Assembly (NCBI GenBank): GCA_007922195.1
Contig: ML682013.1
Coordinates: forward strand, 21,392,645-21,456,644
Direction: 5' to 3'
DNA length: 64,000 nt
Origin: Podocnemis expansa
Lineage: Eukaryota; Chordata; Testudines; Podocnemididae
Shown here: piece by piece, positions 23,243 to 36,545 of the stretch
Layout: the number at the start of each line of letters is the position of its first letter
Position numbering within the stretch: the first letter of the stretch is position 1
The notes under the pieces: model-generated
Database searches by the model: none
The model's input: only the letters and a program-made list of their open reading frames with translations
What the model was told of the DNA's origin: nothing
Program-made: the position numbers and the translations under genes

Positions 23243-26200
23243 GTATGTATAATAATCTTTATCAATCTTTTATACTCAAATTATTAACATTCCATAGTAA
23301 AAAAAATCTTTATATTTGTATGAGAAGTATATTTATACTACCTTACTTCTCAGTATCCAGTGCACTCCAAATTGCTGGCTTAATTAATGCCACTGAATTC
23401 CCAAAGTGCATTTACACCATCAAATATGAGTTGCTTTTAAATAATGGTAATATAATTTGAGGGTATGACTACAATAACTAGAGCCTGAGAGAATAGGATG
23501 AAGTTCAGGATATTTCTGGATGAAGTTGGTACAGTTTTCTTGTGCTTTCCCCTCAGTATTTATGGTTGGGCTGTGAGAATAACCCTAATATCAGCTCATA
23601 GGAGTTCAGTAAATCTTGTGATGTAACTTTCACAAAAACTTCAAACACAAGATTTGTACATTCCTGCAACTCTGACTAGTTTCTTTGGTTTGTTTTAAAA
23701 AAAAAGTACACAACAACACTCACACAGATTCCCACCTCTGTCCTGTCCTTTGCCTAACAACGGATCTCAGCTAGTCTTATCTATGCAAAATATCTTTTCA
23801 GGAGTTAAGCTACCTATTCCCCTCTCAGTAAAATTTGAAAATGTTCCTCTGGGCCTACTGTTGTTGCCTCTTCATCTCATTTTAGAGTTGAGATCTGCGC
23901 CCTAGCCTCATCCAATACACCATGAATGTTTAATAGAAATTGTGACTCCCAATTATATTATTTTTATTAGTTGTTCCCTATTAGTGAGATGTGTTTTGAT
24001 CCTAGGAAGAAATTAAATCAAAGGTTTTGCACTTCTGAGAACTTCAGACAGTTTCAAGTTTTGTTATGAACCCAGGCAATTACGCTGTCTCAATTATATT
24101 TTAGAATTAGAAGGCACAAAAACTAATCTAATTATTAGTTATTCCTGTAGAAGTTTTTGAAGGATAAAATATTTCTTCTATACAATCATACTACTTTCCA
24201 AATTGGAACAATATATATAACTTGGCTATGGGATAACTGGCTTACTACCAGAGTACCCAGCATAGTTTAAAAGCAGGTAAAAACATTTGTTTGTTTTCTA
24301 TTCTAAAGTCATTTTTTCTAATAAAAATTATATATTTTGTATAAAATGAACACATGCAAAAATATAGCAAAACAAACATGGAATATTTTGACAACATCCT
24401 TGAATGGGATTTCCCAAACTTTGGTGATCTTCTTTCAGGCTAACAAATATTTTGTCATTACATCCACCAGGACAACTAAGCTTTACCACCAGAAGTTTAA
24501 TCTATGTATTCCTGCTGTGCCACAGGCAAAAACTAATTTTGGAATGTGAAAAGTGAACTTCTATTCAGAAAGTATGCATATTTTAAAACACTGATCAGTG
24601 TGATGGATGAGCCTATCATGTTCTCAGAAGATGTTCCATGCAAGGTTAAACTGGGGGAATACACTGACTTCAATCAAGAGAGACAATGATACTTTATTTT
24701 TAACAGTGCCATTGAAAAGAAACATAACTTGCAAAGTCAAGAGGGTGGAAATTGAGTTTACAGGCCTTTTGCAACTAAATCTAGATGCTACACATCCAGA
24801 GAAACAACCCAAATCTGAGTTCCTGCTTAGACAAACTCCATTGCAGGGTCTTGTCACAGGAAAGGTCTGACATTTTGCTTTGCAGTGACAGAATCAGTGC
24901 TGCCACATTAGTTGTACCTTGGATGAAGGGATTAGTAATACGCTTATTCCCCCCCAGGCATCATCTGGATCTGAAGTTCACTGAGCTCCTGATTGTTCTT
25001 CAACAGCTGGCATAAGTTGCTTTCTGAATAGTGAAATAAGGAAACAACTACAAGTTTCTTTTTTGTTTCCAGGAAGACCAATTTCTATGTTTCTGATGAA
25101 TGTTTCCACCCTAATGTTCTGAATATTTATATTCTAACAACAGAAAAGATTTGCTTACGTGCCCTGAGATATCAGCACAATAGGCTAGCATGCTGCACAA
25201 AATGAATTTCTGAAGATCACTGATCATTTGTGGGAAGTCTGCACTTCCACTTTTAATCTGAAGAGTCAAATAGTCCATTAACTGCATGAGAACCATCCAA
25301 GTTCAGCTTGGAAGAGGAGTTCTTGGTGAAAGAAATTTGTCAACCACAGAGCAATGCAAAAAGTCATGAATTTACTGGGTGACCTTTAATGAACCTTTCT
25401 CCTTTACCAGTTTCCTGAAGGATTTGATACATGTTTTCAGACATTTTCTTCAAAGCAAGATTGTGACTGCTACACAAGATTGTAAAGCCATGAGTCGTGA
25501 AGTGCAGCGTTTTGGATTCATGTGACCAGATGACTGTTCTTAAATCTCCTTGACTTGATAATATCCATGAAAACTGTTACACACTATTTCCACTGAATGT
25601 GGAAATTTTAGATGGCTTCCGACAATGTCTCAAATTGCCTTTCTCCTGTAGATCATATGGTCATAGCATTACAGCACAGCAGAATCATGGGTTTTATCTG
25701 GCGAACCCTATGAGCTGTGTCATACCAGACACTTCCTGTTTGAGTAGTTGAGCTGAACTGCTAAGTTCTTGGGTTTTTTTTTTTCCCTAAAGGACTCGCT
25801 CTCATACATCCTGAGCCACGTCACTATTATGGGGCACAGAACAGTATTATCTAACAAAAGTGTTGTTTAAAATTTGGTAGGTGTTTTGGGCCTTATGAAT
25901 TTTGAAACCATGTCTACCGTGCAGGGAATTACAAGATTTTCTGCAAGGGTGTGTGCTTTGCACTGTCATGTGATTCATAGAGATATCATCTGAAAAGGAC
26001 ATTTATGTTGACATTGTTAATTTGAAGAAGTGATGCTGAAATTCTTAAACTGCCCCGTTTTCTATGGAAAAGAAAAATCCTATAAATGGATGTCTAGTTT
26101 CTAAATGTTACTTTCTCTGAAGGTGTCATACTCTTTCTAGGCTGTTCATTATGACTTAGAATCATTTGATGAAAAAACATGTAGCACATTTCTCACTGTA

Positions 26201-27979
26201 TTTATACACATTCTTTTTATTTTCTGAGCAGTTATTGTAGCTACTTGTCACTGTCTATTCTACAGAATGTTTTGTCTCTAGTCAGAAATGAGCTTTAGCA
26301 AAGACTTGAGTAACGTATGCAATACAGGCATATGAGGAGCAGCATAGCCCTTACTCCTTATCAAGTAGAGCCAGTCAGATTATTCAGTTCAGTGTCACAT
26401 CTTATCATGATCTGCATGCATGGAAACTTGCACTTCACTGTTCTCATAATAAGATATTTAAAATGGGATAGGTGCTCTTTTGCATTCCAGGCACCCATGC
26501 AAAGACAGCTTTAATATTTTGTCTTTTTCATATTTTAGCAGATGCTCCAGCAGCTTGTTGCACTACTAGTTATGCTTCTCAGATTATAGTAACGTGTTAG
26601 CCTTGAATGGACATGCCATTGCAAAGGTCATGTTGTGTCTGCACTGTTTATCACACTTATTTCTGTAATCTTTTACATTTTTTCTCTGATGTCCTACAAT
26701 TTCCCTTGAGGATTTTTCACGATGCTCCCCGCTGTCTTCCTCACTCTAGTGATTGTAACCCACAGTTAGGGAATCTGTGGTCTAGAACAAGAACATCCAG
26801 TTTATTGCAACAGAGGGGCACGTTGGCAACTTGCTGAGAGTCCAAAAGAGGTACACAATAATATAGAACTCATCAGAGCTCTAATATGAAGGGGCACCCT
26901 GCAGCATCAAGATCGTAGCATGCAGTGATCTGTCTTGATCTGAGCAGCCCAGTTACAAAATTAAGCATTGCATGCAAGTTACCTGTATGTGCATGCCCTG
27001 CAATTCTGTCTTCAAGATGAGAGCATTTGCGGCCCATGGCACTATTTTCCTACGGCTGACCTTGGGATACCTGATTTAGGGCCTGTATTACTCTGACGAG
27101 CGGAATTAAATATTCAACATCATGGACTAAAGTTTCAAAACTGCATGCAGGATTTTATTCGTATGACACTCATCAATCACTAGGAATGACACATCTAAAC
27201 ATCCTCAATAGTTCTGAAAACCTGACTTTACATCCTTCAGCATAAGTAGGACACAATTAGAACTTTTTTGTTTATGTTTAAGACATGGTATAGTCATGCA
27301 CCAGTTACAGTTTTATGAGCATTAAGTCAGAGCTGAAGAAATCATACTTTCATTCAGGGTTTTTTTTGTTTATAACACTTGAATAGTTCTTTGCAATGCT
27401 GTTGAAGTCATTCTGGTATTATACTATTATACAGTAAAGGGTAGAAATTCAGTACTGTAGATATTTTGTTAAAGTATGAATACAAAATCCAGAGTCAGTT
27501 TAAATCAATATAGAGCTTTCAATGAGATATTAAATGGCTTCAGGGTGTCTTGATAGAAGTACAGTATTTTTTTTTTTTGGTGGCTGAGTTGGTATTTTTG
27601 AGTAAAACAAGTCAAATGGATAAGACATTCATGGGATTTTAGTTTTAGCAGCTTCTGCCTTTATGTAGGAGAATAATTTAAAAAATATTCTAGGCATTTT
27701 AACTGTTCTCAACAAATGTTCTCTCAAACGTAAGAGGCCTGTTTAAAATGGGACTACATGCACTGCTATATGTACTGACCCGCATAGCTTGCCCTTGTAA
27801 ACATGCAGCTTCTTGAAACTTACATGTATTTCTGCAACATTACATTTGATGTGTATGTTGTGTACACGCATGGCTGCACTTAACAATTACTTCCAACACC
27901 AATTTCCAGCTGTTTATTCTATTCTTTTACATCATCCCAAACATTTTGTTTGACCACCTGCCATAAATTTTTATTGCAG
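23243..27979 (+). other. Intron G-H (4.7 kb)
   Basis: AT-rich intron. I could not recognise any element with clear ends. Short open frames on both strands show no family motif. A poly-T acceptor tract precedes exon H. Confidence 0.6.
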
Positions 27980-28073
27980 AATTTTTATAAGACTGAACTG
28001 AATAAGGAAGAGATGTATATTCGCTATATCCATAAGCTCTATGACCTGCATCTGAAAGCACAAAACTTCACAG
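27980..28073 (+). CDS. DOCK4: DOCK4 exon H (start of DHR-2, lobe A)
   Basis: 94 nt encoding NFYKTELNKEEMYIRYIHKL, then YDLHLKAQNFT and one base of a Glu codon. Acceptor ttgcag, donor gtaatt. In DOCK proteins this helix-rich stretch is the beginning of the DHR-2 domain, in lobe A, which mediates dimerisation. The next exon is 15.2 kb downstream. Confidence 0.95.
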
Positions 28074-28326
28074 GTAATTGTTATTACATGCAACCTACAA
28101 AAAATATTTAGGGTTAGATTGTGACTTATATCCTTTCAGAGCCATAGTGAGGTCACAGACAATAAGAAACCTCCTTTAATCCCTGTGCAGATCACCCAGA
28201 TCTTAAAGCCAGACAACTAGAAGAGAAAGGGTTACTCTCTGGCTTGCTTGCTTTCCAGATCAGGAGGGCAGAGAATGTGCAGAGCCTTGACTGTACCTGA
28301 CCCATTTTCATTACTTGCTGTACAGA

Positions 28327-29409
28327 AAAAAAAAACAAAACAAGGAGTCTTGTGGCTCTAACAGATTAAAGACAAACAGATTTATTTATCACATGAGCTT
28401 TCGTGGGAGAATATCCCACTTCGTCAGACACTTTGAAGAGGCAGAACTTACAGAATTGGATGCAAATAAATGCAGGGGTGTGTAAGACATGGGATCAGGT
28501 CATATTGCAACAGCAAATCAGAGCATTTGTAAGGATTCAAACTCTAGGAAACAGCACACAGAGGGAAGTTGAAATCAAATTACCTGTTATAAAGTGAAAA
28601 GAATCCATAGTCACAATTCAGCTCTGCTTTCACACAATTTAATTTGCATATTACTTCAATTTCGGCTGTTTCTCTTTGAAATCTTGATGTCCCATTGATT
28701 TTCTTGATGACCATTGTTAACAAATCATCAGTGGAGTGATTAGGAAGATGGAAGTGCTCAGCAACTGTTTTGTTTGTGTTGTGATTTCTGATGTCAGTTT
28801 TGTGTGCATTTATTCTTCTGCGTAGGGATTGTCCTGTTTGTCCAATGTATAAGACTTGGGGGCATTTCTGGCACGTGATGGCATAAATCACATTAGTGGA
28901 TAAGCAGGTGAAGGACCCTTGACATCAGAAATCACACCACAAAAAAAAAGTTGCTGAGCACTTCCATCTTCCTAATCACTCCATTGAGGATTTGTTAACG
29001 ATGGTCATCAGGTAAATCAATGCAACATCAAGATTTCAAAGAGAAACAGTTGAAATCAAACTAATATGCAAATTAAATTGTGTGACAGCAGGGCTAAACC
29101 ATGACTATGGATTCTTTTCACTTTGTAACAGGTAATTTGACTTCAACCTCCCTCTGTTGTGCTGTTTTCTACGGTCTGAATCCTTACAAATTCTCTGATT
29201 TGCTGTTGCAGTATGACCTGATTTCATGTCTTGCACTCCCCTGCATTTATTTTCATCCAGTTCTGTAAGTTCTCCCTCTTCAAAGCATCTGATGAAGTGG
29301 GATATTCTCCCCCGAAAGCTCATGCGATAAATAAATGTTAGTCTTTAAATGCCACAAGACTCTGTGATTTTTTTGCTGAACTAGACTAACATGGCTGCCC
29401 CTCTGAACT
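28327..29409. mobile_element. Penelope-like foldback with two endonuclease remnants
   Basis: Two 5'-truncated PLE copies lie head to head, tails outward. The left copy is on the minus strand and the right copy on the plus strand. Both tails carry the tgagctttcgtgggagaat-type box. The left copy keeps a GIY-YIG endonuclease frame on the minus strand (28580-28891). The right copy (about 28920-29130) has the same region but broken, with caattaaattgtgtgacag and ctatggattcttttcac shared. The ends are flanked by tgtacaga (28319-28326 and 29410-29417). PLEs encode reverse transcriptase plus a GIY-YIG nuclease; only the nuclease end is left here. Confidence 0.8.
28580..28891 (-). pseudogene. Penelope-like GIY-YIG endonuclease remnant
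   Basis: A minus-strand open frame of 103 codons beginning at a GTG, not ATG. It reads IYAITCQKCPQVLYIGQTGQ and continues SLRRRINAHKTDIRN. IYA and YIG correspond to the GIY-YIG core, followed by the Arg-rich helix. The paired CQKC cysteines match the zinc-binding hairpin described for PLE nucleases. There is no RT domain and no initiation codon, so it is an element fragment, not a host gene. A Glu-containing motif near the end (ETAEIEVICKLN) would supply the catalytic acid. Confidence 0.85.
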
Positions 29410-30029
29410 TGTACAGAGTAGCTGTGCTATGTGGAGTGGACAGTAATTTACTGTTGGTCTAAAACAGTAATACATTTATTACTCTTCCTCACCAAGGAAC
29501 AAAAAAGAATAAAAGAAGGAATAGTAAATAAGCTGTGTTTTTCTGAGTCACAGTGCCTCCAGGTCTTCCTGGTGGGTTGATGTGGCTTACAACCCACCCC
29601 TTGCTGAGTCTCTAGTCACAGTTTTGCCTGTGCTGATTCACAAAACTGCCTTTGAGTTAATTGAGGCAAATCCTGGGTTTGCATTCTTTCTGTTTAATCA
29701 TTTCAAAAGAACATGAAGGGCTGGGCTTGTCAAATCAAATGTGTTTCTGCACTGATGTTGAGTTATCAAGACTGTTGAGCCTTCACATGTTTCTGTCATG
29801 AATGAAAAATGGAAATACCAAAGTTTTATTTCTTGTTCAGATGGAGTCCTTTGAACCTGTAGTACCAGGACATTTATTTCCAGCCATACTCTAGCCCCTG
29901 TGAGATTCCACCTAATAAGAAAAAATATGGACACACTGTTATTAACATATTTAGATTAATTGCAAAACAGAGAGTTTGGATTTTCTCCTAGTGGTGATTT
30001 TCTTACTGTTTGACACAATTCATTCATCT

Positions 30030-30130
30030 ATAGATTTTAAGGCCAGAAGGGCCTATTAGATATAGTCTGACCTCTAGGAGGTATATTATAGGTCATAGAA
30101 TTTTACCCAGGAAATTGATATTAGGTTTCA
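30030..30130 (+). repeat. Old interspersed repeat fragment
   Basis: The phrases atagattttaaggccagaag, agtctgacctctaggaggta and catagaattttacccaggaa form a sequence very common in turtle and crocodile DNA, related to CR1/L3-type 3' ends. Diverged, no coding content. Confidence 0.5.
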
Positions 30131-30918
30131 GTTCATAATGCAATTATGTGGCCACTTCAGTGATCTGTGTATTTTCTTAAAACTGCTACTTATATGCTAG
30201 AATCTAAATTTGAGTTCTTGTTCATGTCCATTCTGTCTGGTGTGCATGAACCATAGGCAGTGGTGCCCAGTGATTTCTTCCCCTCAATGGTATCCGTAGA
30301 GCTGTCTCTAGCACGCCCTCAGGTTGCGTGCATATGCATCGGTGTAAGGGGCACACCAGCCCTTCCTCCCTTTCAGTTCCATTTTACTGCTTGTGATGGT
30401 GCTGGAACATCCTCTTGTTTCAGAAGCTCTTCTAACCCAATGGTTCTTTTTTATAATAGTGTACATCATTAACAGTTAGTTATTTTAGCTCTTAGTTTAC
30501 CTGTTATATTGTAGTGGTGAGTCCACTGGGGACCTAGCCCCTGGGATTGGGCATGGCCAGGTCAACCTTGCACATTGTACAAGAAGACTGTGCCAGTGAA
30601 TTACCCTCATCAGAAGTGCCTAATGCTGCTCATGTGCAAGACAAGTGCAGGATCTGTAAAGGGATCAGCCCTAGCATTAAAAAAAAAAATGGGACATTAG
30701 ACTGAGAGCACTTCTAATGAAGCTGGCTCTTAAACTGGCCTCTGGGTTGGGCCATTCAGACTCAGTGTTGAATATACTGGCATCAGTCCAGAGCTCCTCT
30801 CTGGCATTGAGTTCCTCCCAGCACTGATCATCATGCCCAGTGCTTAAGAAGCACTGGAAGACATATACCAGGAGAGGACATTCACTGACACCAAAGAAAC
30901 AAAAGGAGCACAGGAGAC

Positions 30919-31587
30919 ATGGCAAGACCTGTACGGGGCTGCTCATCTTCACTGGCACTCAGGTCAGCAGCAGCTCGTCCCTTAGATTTCCCAGCCCAAT
31001 CCCAGGTCCACTGCAGTGCTCCTAATGCAGTACTCCTAATGGTACCTTCCATATCTGAGGCATTCCAAACATCCAGGGACCTCCTATTGATTCCCACACT
31101 GCCAACACCTCAAGAAGGGAGACCCCTGCACATGATTGTCAGTACCCTTGACTGTGGTGCTCTCCAGAGACAAGTCTGCAATGGGGTCTCCACAACAATC
31201 TCTGACACCAAGACATTCCTCCCCAGCCCCATGCAGATCATTGATACCTCACCAGCAGTCACTGGATCCATGGCACTGCTCTCTGGAACTGTACTGCTAA
31301 CAGTAGGACTCTTAGCGACACTCTTTAAACCCATGATGCCACTCCTCGGAGTCAGGCACCAGTCTCCAGCACACTGCCGCCGATCTCTGGAATCTCAACA
31401 CCCAGTCTCTGTCTCACCAGTATCGGTCATCAGAAGACAACTCACAGTCTCCAGACTTGTGGAACTGCCCCATAGGTCCCTGGTAATCATACACTGCTCC
31501 TTGGAACAGTGGGGAAATGGAGATGACACCCCCACCATTGTAGTCATCATGGTCATCAAGAGAGGACTCCTTAGACTCAGACAGTAG
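30919..31587 (+). pseudogene. DIRS gag-like open frame remnant
   Basis: A 222-codon frame starting at ATG and rich in Ser, Pro, Leu and Thr, with no domain I recognise. Its position just inside the left terminus of the DIRS relic fits the first (gag-like) ORF. Overlapping frames of similar composition run on the minus strand. The composition is not host-gene-like and there is no splice context, so I treat it as a decayed element ORF. Confidence 0.45.
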
Positions 31588-33149
31588 CAAAGAGACATAT
31601 GACCACTGCAGCAGCTGTGTCCTTCCTCAAGGGCTCCCTATGGGAGTGTGTCCAGGAAAAGCTTGTCCCATGGCAGTCTTAGAACCCCTGGAGGTTTCGC
31701 CTGTTCCCAGGTTACACATAGAGATTTGCTTTATAATGGCCATTCACCCAACACCTGACAAAGATGTGGAATCAGATCAAGATGCTCAGGCTTCTGTAGT
31801 AACCCTAGAAGGGGCCACTCTAGCAAGGGAGGAAGAGCTCATCCCTCCTTGCGGCACTATCCTCTTCTTTTCTAGATGAGGCATAGTGGGGAATCTTGCT
31901 ATTAAGGGATGACTTTAGAGCACATCAAGGGCAGCTCAAGGTTAGAAGCAGAGAAGCTGAAGAAGACTGCTGATGAGCTCTTTAACATACTGGTAGCAGC
32001 AATCGCATACAAGATAGTCCTACTGGTCCACAAAGGCATAGTGAAGTTAATCAAGGCTTTGTGGGAGACCCCAGCCTTCCTGCCCCATATTTCTAAGTGG
32101 GCCAAGAGAAAACATTGTGTACCCCCCAAGGGATTCAAATATTTGTACACTCATCCCTCCCCAAGGTAGTTGTTGGTAATAACTGCCAAAGAAAGAAAGA
32201 TGGATTAGACCTTTTTGATAACAAGGTTTACTTAACCACAACCCTACAAATACACATATCAAACCAGTAAGCTCTGTTGGGGAGATAAGATTACACTATC
32301 TGGCACTCCATCGCCAAATTTTTAGACTCTTTGCCTCAGGATTCCAAACAGGAGTTTGAGGCTATAGTGGAGAAGGGCAAGACAGTAGCCCACACTTCCT
32401 TCCAGGCAGCCTCTGATGCAGTTGATTCAGTGGCTAGAACAATGGCATCAGCCATCTCAATGAGAAAAGCCTCTTGGTTTCCATCATCAGGTTGTCTGTT
32501 CAGGACCTCCCATTTGACGGTGCAGCCCTGTTCACAAAACAGACAGAAAGCTGCACTAGAGGACTCCAGAGCCACACACTGCTCTTTGTGTCTGTACACT
32601 GTCAACCTCTAGAAGACCCTTTAGGCTCCAACAGCTTCAGATATCTGGAGGCCAGTCCAGGAGAAAGCCCTCCAGAAAGAAAAATAGGAGTTTTTGTAAG
32701 AGATGCCCCGGTGAGGCTTCTGTGGCCACCTCTCAATTAGACTCAAGCTGCTATTCCTCTGAGATTTGGCAGGCCTTTTGAAGATGTGCCCAGGGTAACC
32801 TACCAGCCTCCTCTTTATTTTTCGATCATCATGTACCCTTCTTCCCTGCCTAGACGACTATGACATTGGATAAATAAGTGTTAAGTACTGTGGCAGTCAG
32901 GTATTCTCTCCAGTTTGTTTCACTTCCATCTTTCCATCCCTGTCCCATCTCATGTCCTTTCTGTGGATGGGCACTGTAGATGAATTTTCCCCAGAGTGGA
33001 GAGGGAAAAAGTTCTAATCCCACTGCTTTCTGATCCCAAAAGCCAGAGGGGCTTGTGTCACATTCTGGGCCTGCATTGCCTTAACAGGTATCAGAAAACG
33101 CTGAAGTTTCACATTGTTTCTCTCACATCTATCATCTCCTCCCTGGATT

Positions 33150-33440
33150 CTGGAAGCTGATATGCCACCCTCAATTTAAAGGACACCTACCTCCATATTT
33201 CTGTATCCCATGGCCACAGAAGATTCTTATGGTTCATAGTCAGAAAGAAGCACCACCAGTTCACAGTACTTCCTTTTGGCCTATTAACAGTCTCAAGGAT
33301 ATTCACAAAATTGCATGGCAGTGGTAGCAGCCTACCTCAGACAATGGGGCATATAAGTCTTCCCTTACCTTGACAACTGACTCATCAGGGTCACTTGAAA
33401 GCTCTAGTAGAAAACAGCATCATTGTTTTACAGGCCATCT
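33150..33440 (+). pseudogene. DIRS reverse transcriptase remnant
   Basis: In broken frames the sequence reads NLKDTYLHISVSHGHRRFLW, then HQFTVLPFGL and, after a frame change, a motif around 33340-33375 resembling VVAAYLRQWGI and FPYLDN. These are the conserved RT blocks of DIRS elements, with the YxDD-type centre altered to YLDN and followed by a stop. It is non-functional. Confidence 0.7.
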
Positions 33441-35199
33441 GCCAAACATTGGGCCTGTTGGTAAATGAACAAAAATCAACACTGGTACCAGAAGATAAAG
33501 CTCATCAGGATACTCCTTGACTTCCTCCAAGCCAAAGCACTTATGCCTGAGACCAGATTCTTGCCCAAATTGGAGTTTATAGCCCAGGTCACACTTCCCC
33601 CCCCTCACTGTCACATAACAATGCATCAAGCTGTTAGGTCACATAGCAGCATGTATCTAAGTGGTCCAGCACAAGATTATCCCTCAGACTTCTGCAGATG
33701 TGGCTGACATCAGTTTACTCCTCCAGCCAGGCATATTTGTTCCTCATAGTCCTTCCATCAATACTTACCTCCTTAGCACAACGGATGAATCTTCATCATG
33801 TGTCAAAGGGAGTGCCTTTGCAGCCCTACGGCTAACGCTCCCTGGAATTGGATGCTTCAGATTTAGGGTGGGGTGTACCCATCTTGGTAACCTCTGGACC
33901 CAAAGCCTCTGGTCCAAGAAGGAGTTAGTATTACTTATAAATGACAGGGAGTTAAGGGTGATCGCATTGGCCTGCAAGTTGTTACTTCCCCAGGTGTCCT
34001 GCAAGATGACAAACAACATGACTTCAATATATTACTTCAACAAGCACAGTCCTCAGCCCTTTGCCAAGAGGCCCTCCACCTATGGAATTTCTGTGCAGGT
34101 CATGCTCTCTCTGTAGAGGCCATACATCTCAGAGGGATCAGGAACATACTGGCAGATCACCTCGGCTGGTCCTTCACCTCTCACCATGAGTGGTCCCTAC
34201 ACCTGGATATTGCCACTGAACATCTTCCAGAGGTGGGGAATTCCCCAAGTGGATCACTTCTTTAGCAGATAGAACAGAAGGTTTCATTTCTTCTGTTGAC
34301 AGTGCCCTGCAAAGACTTGATGATGGCTTATTTGCCAATTCCTTTCTTCTAATGTGGTCGGGGGATCTGATGTACACGTGTACCAATTCCCCTTATTCAC
34401 AAGTTCCCTGTAAAGATAAAGAGGGACAGAGCACAAGTCATCCTGATAACTCTGGCATTGTGTCACCAGTACTGGTTCATCATGCTAGACTTATTGGTGA
34501 TTCCCCCTTTGGCCCTCCTAAACTGACTGGACCTGATCTCACAAGACCATGATCAGCTGCTACAGTCTGAACTTGACAGCATTTATGCTGCATGGTTAAG
34601 CTTTGAGGGATGGGCCTGCTCCACCTAAGTCCAGCAAGTCCTGATAGGAAGCAGAAGACCCTCCATCAGAACCTCATACCTGGGCAACTTGTACCATATC
34701 TCCAACTGGGCATTTGAACAAAATCTTTCCTCAGCAAAATCATTTTTTAATCAATTTTGGGATATTTGCTCCATTTAGTACAACTGGGTTTGGTGTTATC
34801 AGTTAAAGAACACTTGGCAGTGTTCTTATCAGCCTGTCCTCCTCCTAGTCAGATAGATCAGTCTTATCACATGTGATGAAAGCCTGATTCATCAGGGTCT
34901 TGGTGAGACTCATCCTGCTGATGCAATACCCTATCCCTCAGGGAGATCTCAACATTGTTCTTTCAAGATGCACTCAGCCCCCCCTCTAATCCCCTGGCAT
35001 CTTGATATCTTCTACACCGAATGTGTCTTAGTGAGGATGACTTCAGCGAGGTGAGTCTTGGAGATGAAGGCCCAGACTTCCTGCCGAAGGTCGCAGTTAC
35101 CTGTCAACCAGGCTATTTTTTTGCTAGTCTTCTACCTGAAGCCCCACAATTCCAGTGAGCAAAGGCATCTTCATATGTCTGACAAACTCTGACTTTTTA

Positions 35200-35560
35200 C
35201 AGTGACAGGACTAAACCTTTCTACAGGTCAACCCAGCTGTTTGTTGCAATTGCTGAATGGGTGAAAGGACTGGTAGTATCATCCCCGAGAATTTTATCCT
35301 GGATCAATGCCTGCATCTGAGCATGCTATAAGCACACAAAGGTCACACCTCCAGCTTTGATGAAGGCTCATTCTACGAGAAATCAAGCAAAAACTGCAAC
35401 CTTCTGAGCTCAGGTCCTGACGCAGGACATCTGCAGAGTTGTTATATTGTCATCTGTTTGCATCTCACTACACCATTACTCAACAGATCCTGACTGAAAC
35501 AGGCTTTGGCAGAGCGATATTGCAGTTGGCACATCCATGAACTCCTGGCCCACACCAGAT
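35200..35560 (+). pseudogene. DIRS tyrosine recombinase remnant
   Basis: Fragments read ILSWINACI, then KAHSTRNQAKTATF and QDICRVV. HSTR supplies the His and Arg of the tyrosine-recombinase active site. The downstream region is broken by stops. In DIRS elements this enzyme replaces the integrase of LTR retroelements. Confidence 0.65.
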
Positions 35561-36260
35561 GCCCTGTTTTTGAGTCACCTGGCATGGAGTGGACATGAGC
35601 AATCAGTTGAAGAAGAAAGAATGGTTATTTACCTTTTGTAACTGTTGTTCTTCAGGATATGTTGCTCATGTACATTCCATGACCCACCCTCCTTCCCCTC
35701 TGTCAGAGTTCAGGCAAGAAAGAAACAGGGGAAGGGGAGAAATAGCAATGCCCTTTATACCAGCACATGTGAATGCAACTGCAGAATGCATTAGTGCCAG
35801 CTCTACAGACACCACTGAAGTTAAAAATCTCTGGCACCAATATATATGGTGTACACACAGCCATTGTGGAATATAAATGAACAACGCATTTTGAAGAACA
35901 ACAGTTATGAAGGGGGTCACTAATTGTTCTTTCTATCCCAAAAAGAAAAAAGAAAAAGAAAACCATTTCAAGGTGCTGACTGACCCATTAGTGATTATTT
36001 TTAAAAAGGCACAGAAGACAGGAGAGATTCCAGAGCAGTGGAAAACGGCAAATATAGTGCCAATCTAGAAAAGGAGTATAGGCGGGCTGACCTCAGCAGC
36101 CCTGCTGCCCAGTGGAGAGGGTGAGGCCCGCAGCAGGGGCCAACCCGACCTCCCCTTGTATCCTGAGCCTTCTACCTCTGCTAGGGGGAGGCCAGAGTTC
36201 GAGAACAGTAACTCGTCAATCCCCCAGCACAATAAGACAAGTCTACAATATTAACGGCTT

Positions 36261-36416
36261 GGGCTTTCAACCCCTGGCAAGGGGTAAGGCAGGCACACAG
36301 TACCAATAGTTTGAGGCCCTCAACCCCGGAAAGGGTTAAAGCCAGCACACAGTACCAATAGTTCAGGGCCCTCAGTCCCGGCAAGGGGTAAGGCAAGCAC
36401 AAAGTAACAATAGTTT
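36261..36416. repeat. Three 52 bp tandem repeats in the LTR
   Basis: Units start at 36261, 36313 and 36365, each ending with tac(c/a)aatagtt, and share ggcaaggggtaaggca and gcacacagtaccaatagtt. They differ by several substitutions and are fixed at 52 bp. Confidence 0.9.
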
Positions 36417-36545
36417 GGTATGGCGATGGGGGAAGGGAAGGGGAACTCAGGCCTGCCCACTCCACTGCGTTCCAGCCCAGGGTCCTAGCAGCGGCAGGGA
36501 AAAGGTGCCACTACGTCAGCGGGGCTCCTGCCAAAACACGCTGAC

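Larger units (their letters stand above)
30212..35912 (+). mobile_element. DIRS-type retroelement relic (about 5.7 kb)
   Basis: A degenerate tyrosine-recombinase retrotransposon. The left end (30212-30330) and right end (about 35770-35900) are inverted copies, for example gtccattctgtctggtgtgc against the complement near 35850-35880, plus a shared tctgtagagctg box. In order: a gag-like region with scattered open frames (30.8-32.7 kb), RT remnants around 33150-33440 (VLPFGL then a LPYLDN-like motif after frameshifts), RNase H end (ILADHL, about 34140-34170), and a tyrosine recombinase with an intact His-Ser-Thr-Arg box at 35369-35380. Inverted termini plus a recombinase instead of integrase are the DIRS hallmarks. 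Stops and frameshifts throughout show it is inactive. Confidence 0.8.

Noticed and set aside
30919..31587. 222-codon open frame as a host gene
   Set aside because: It lies inside a DIRS relic at the gag position, has low-complexity composition, overlaps antisense frames and has no splice context.
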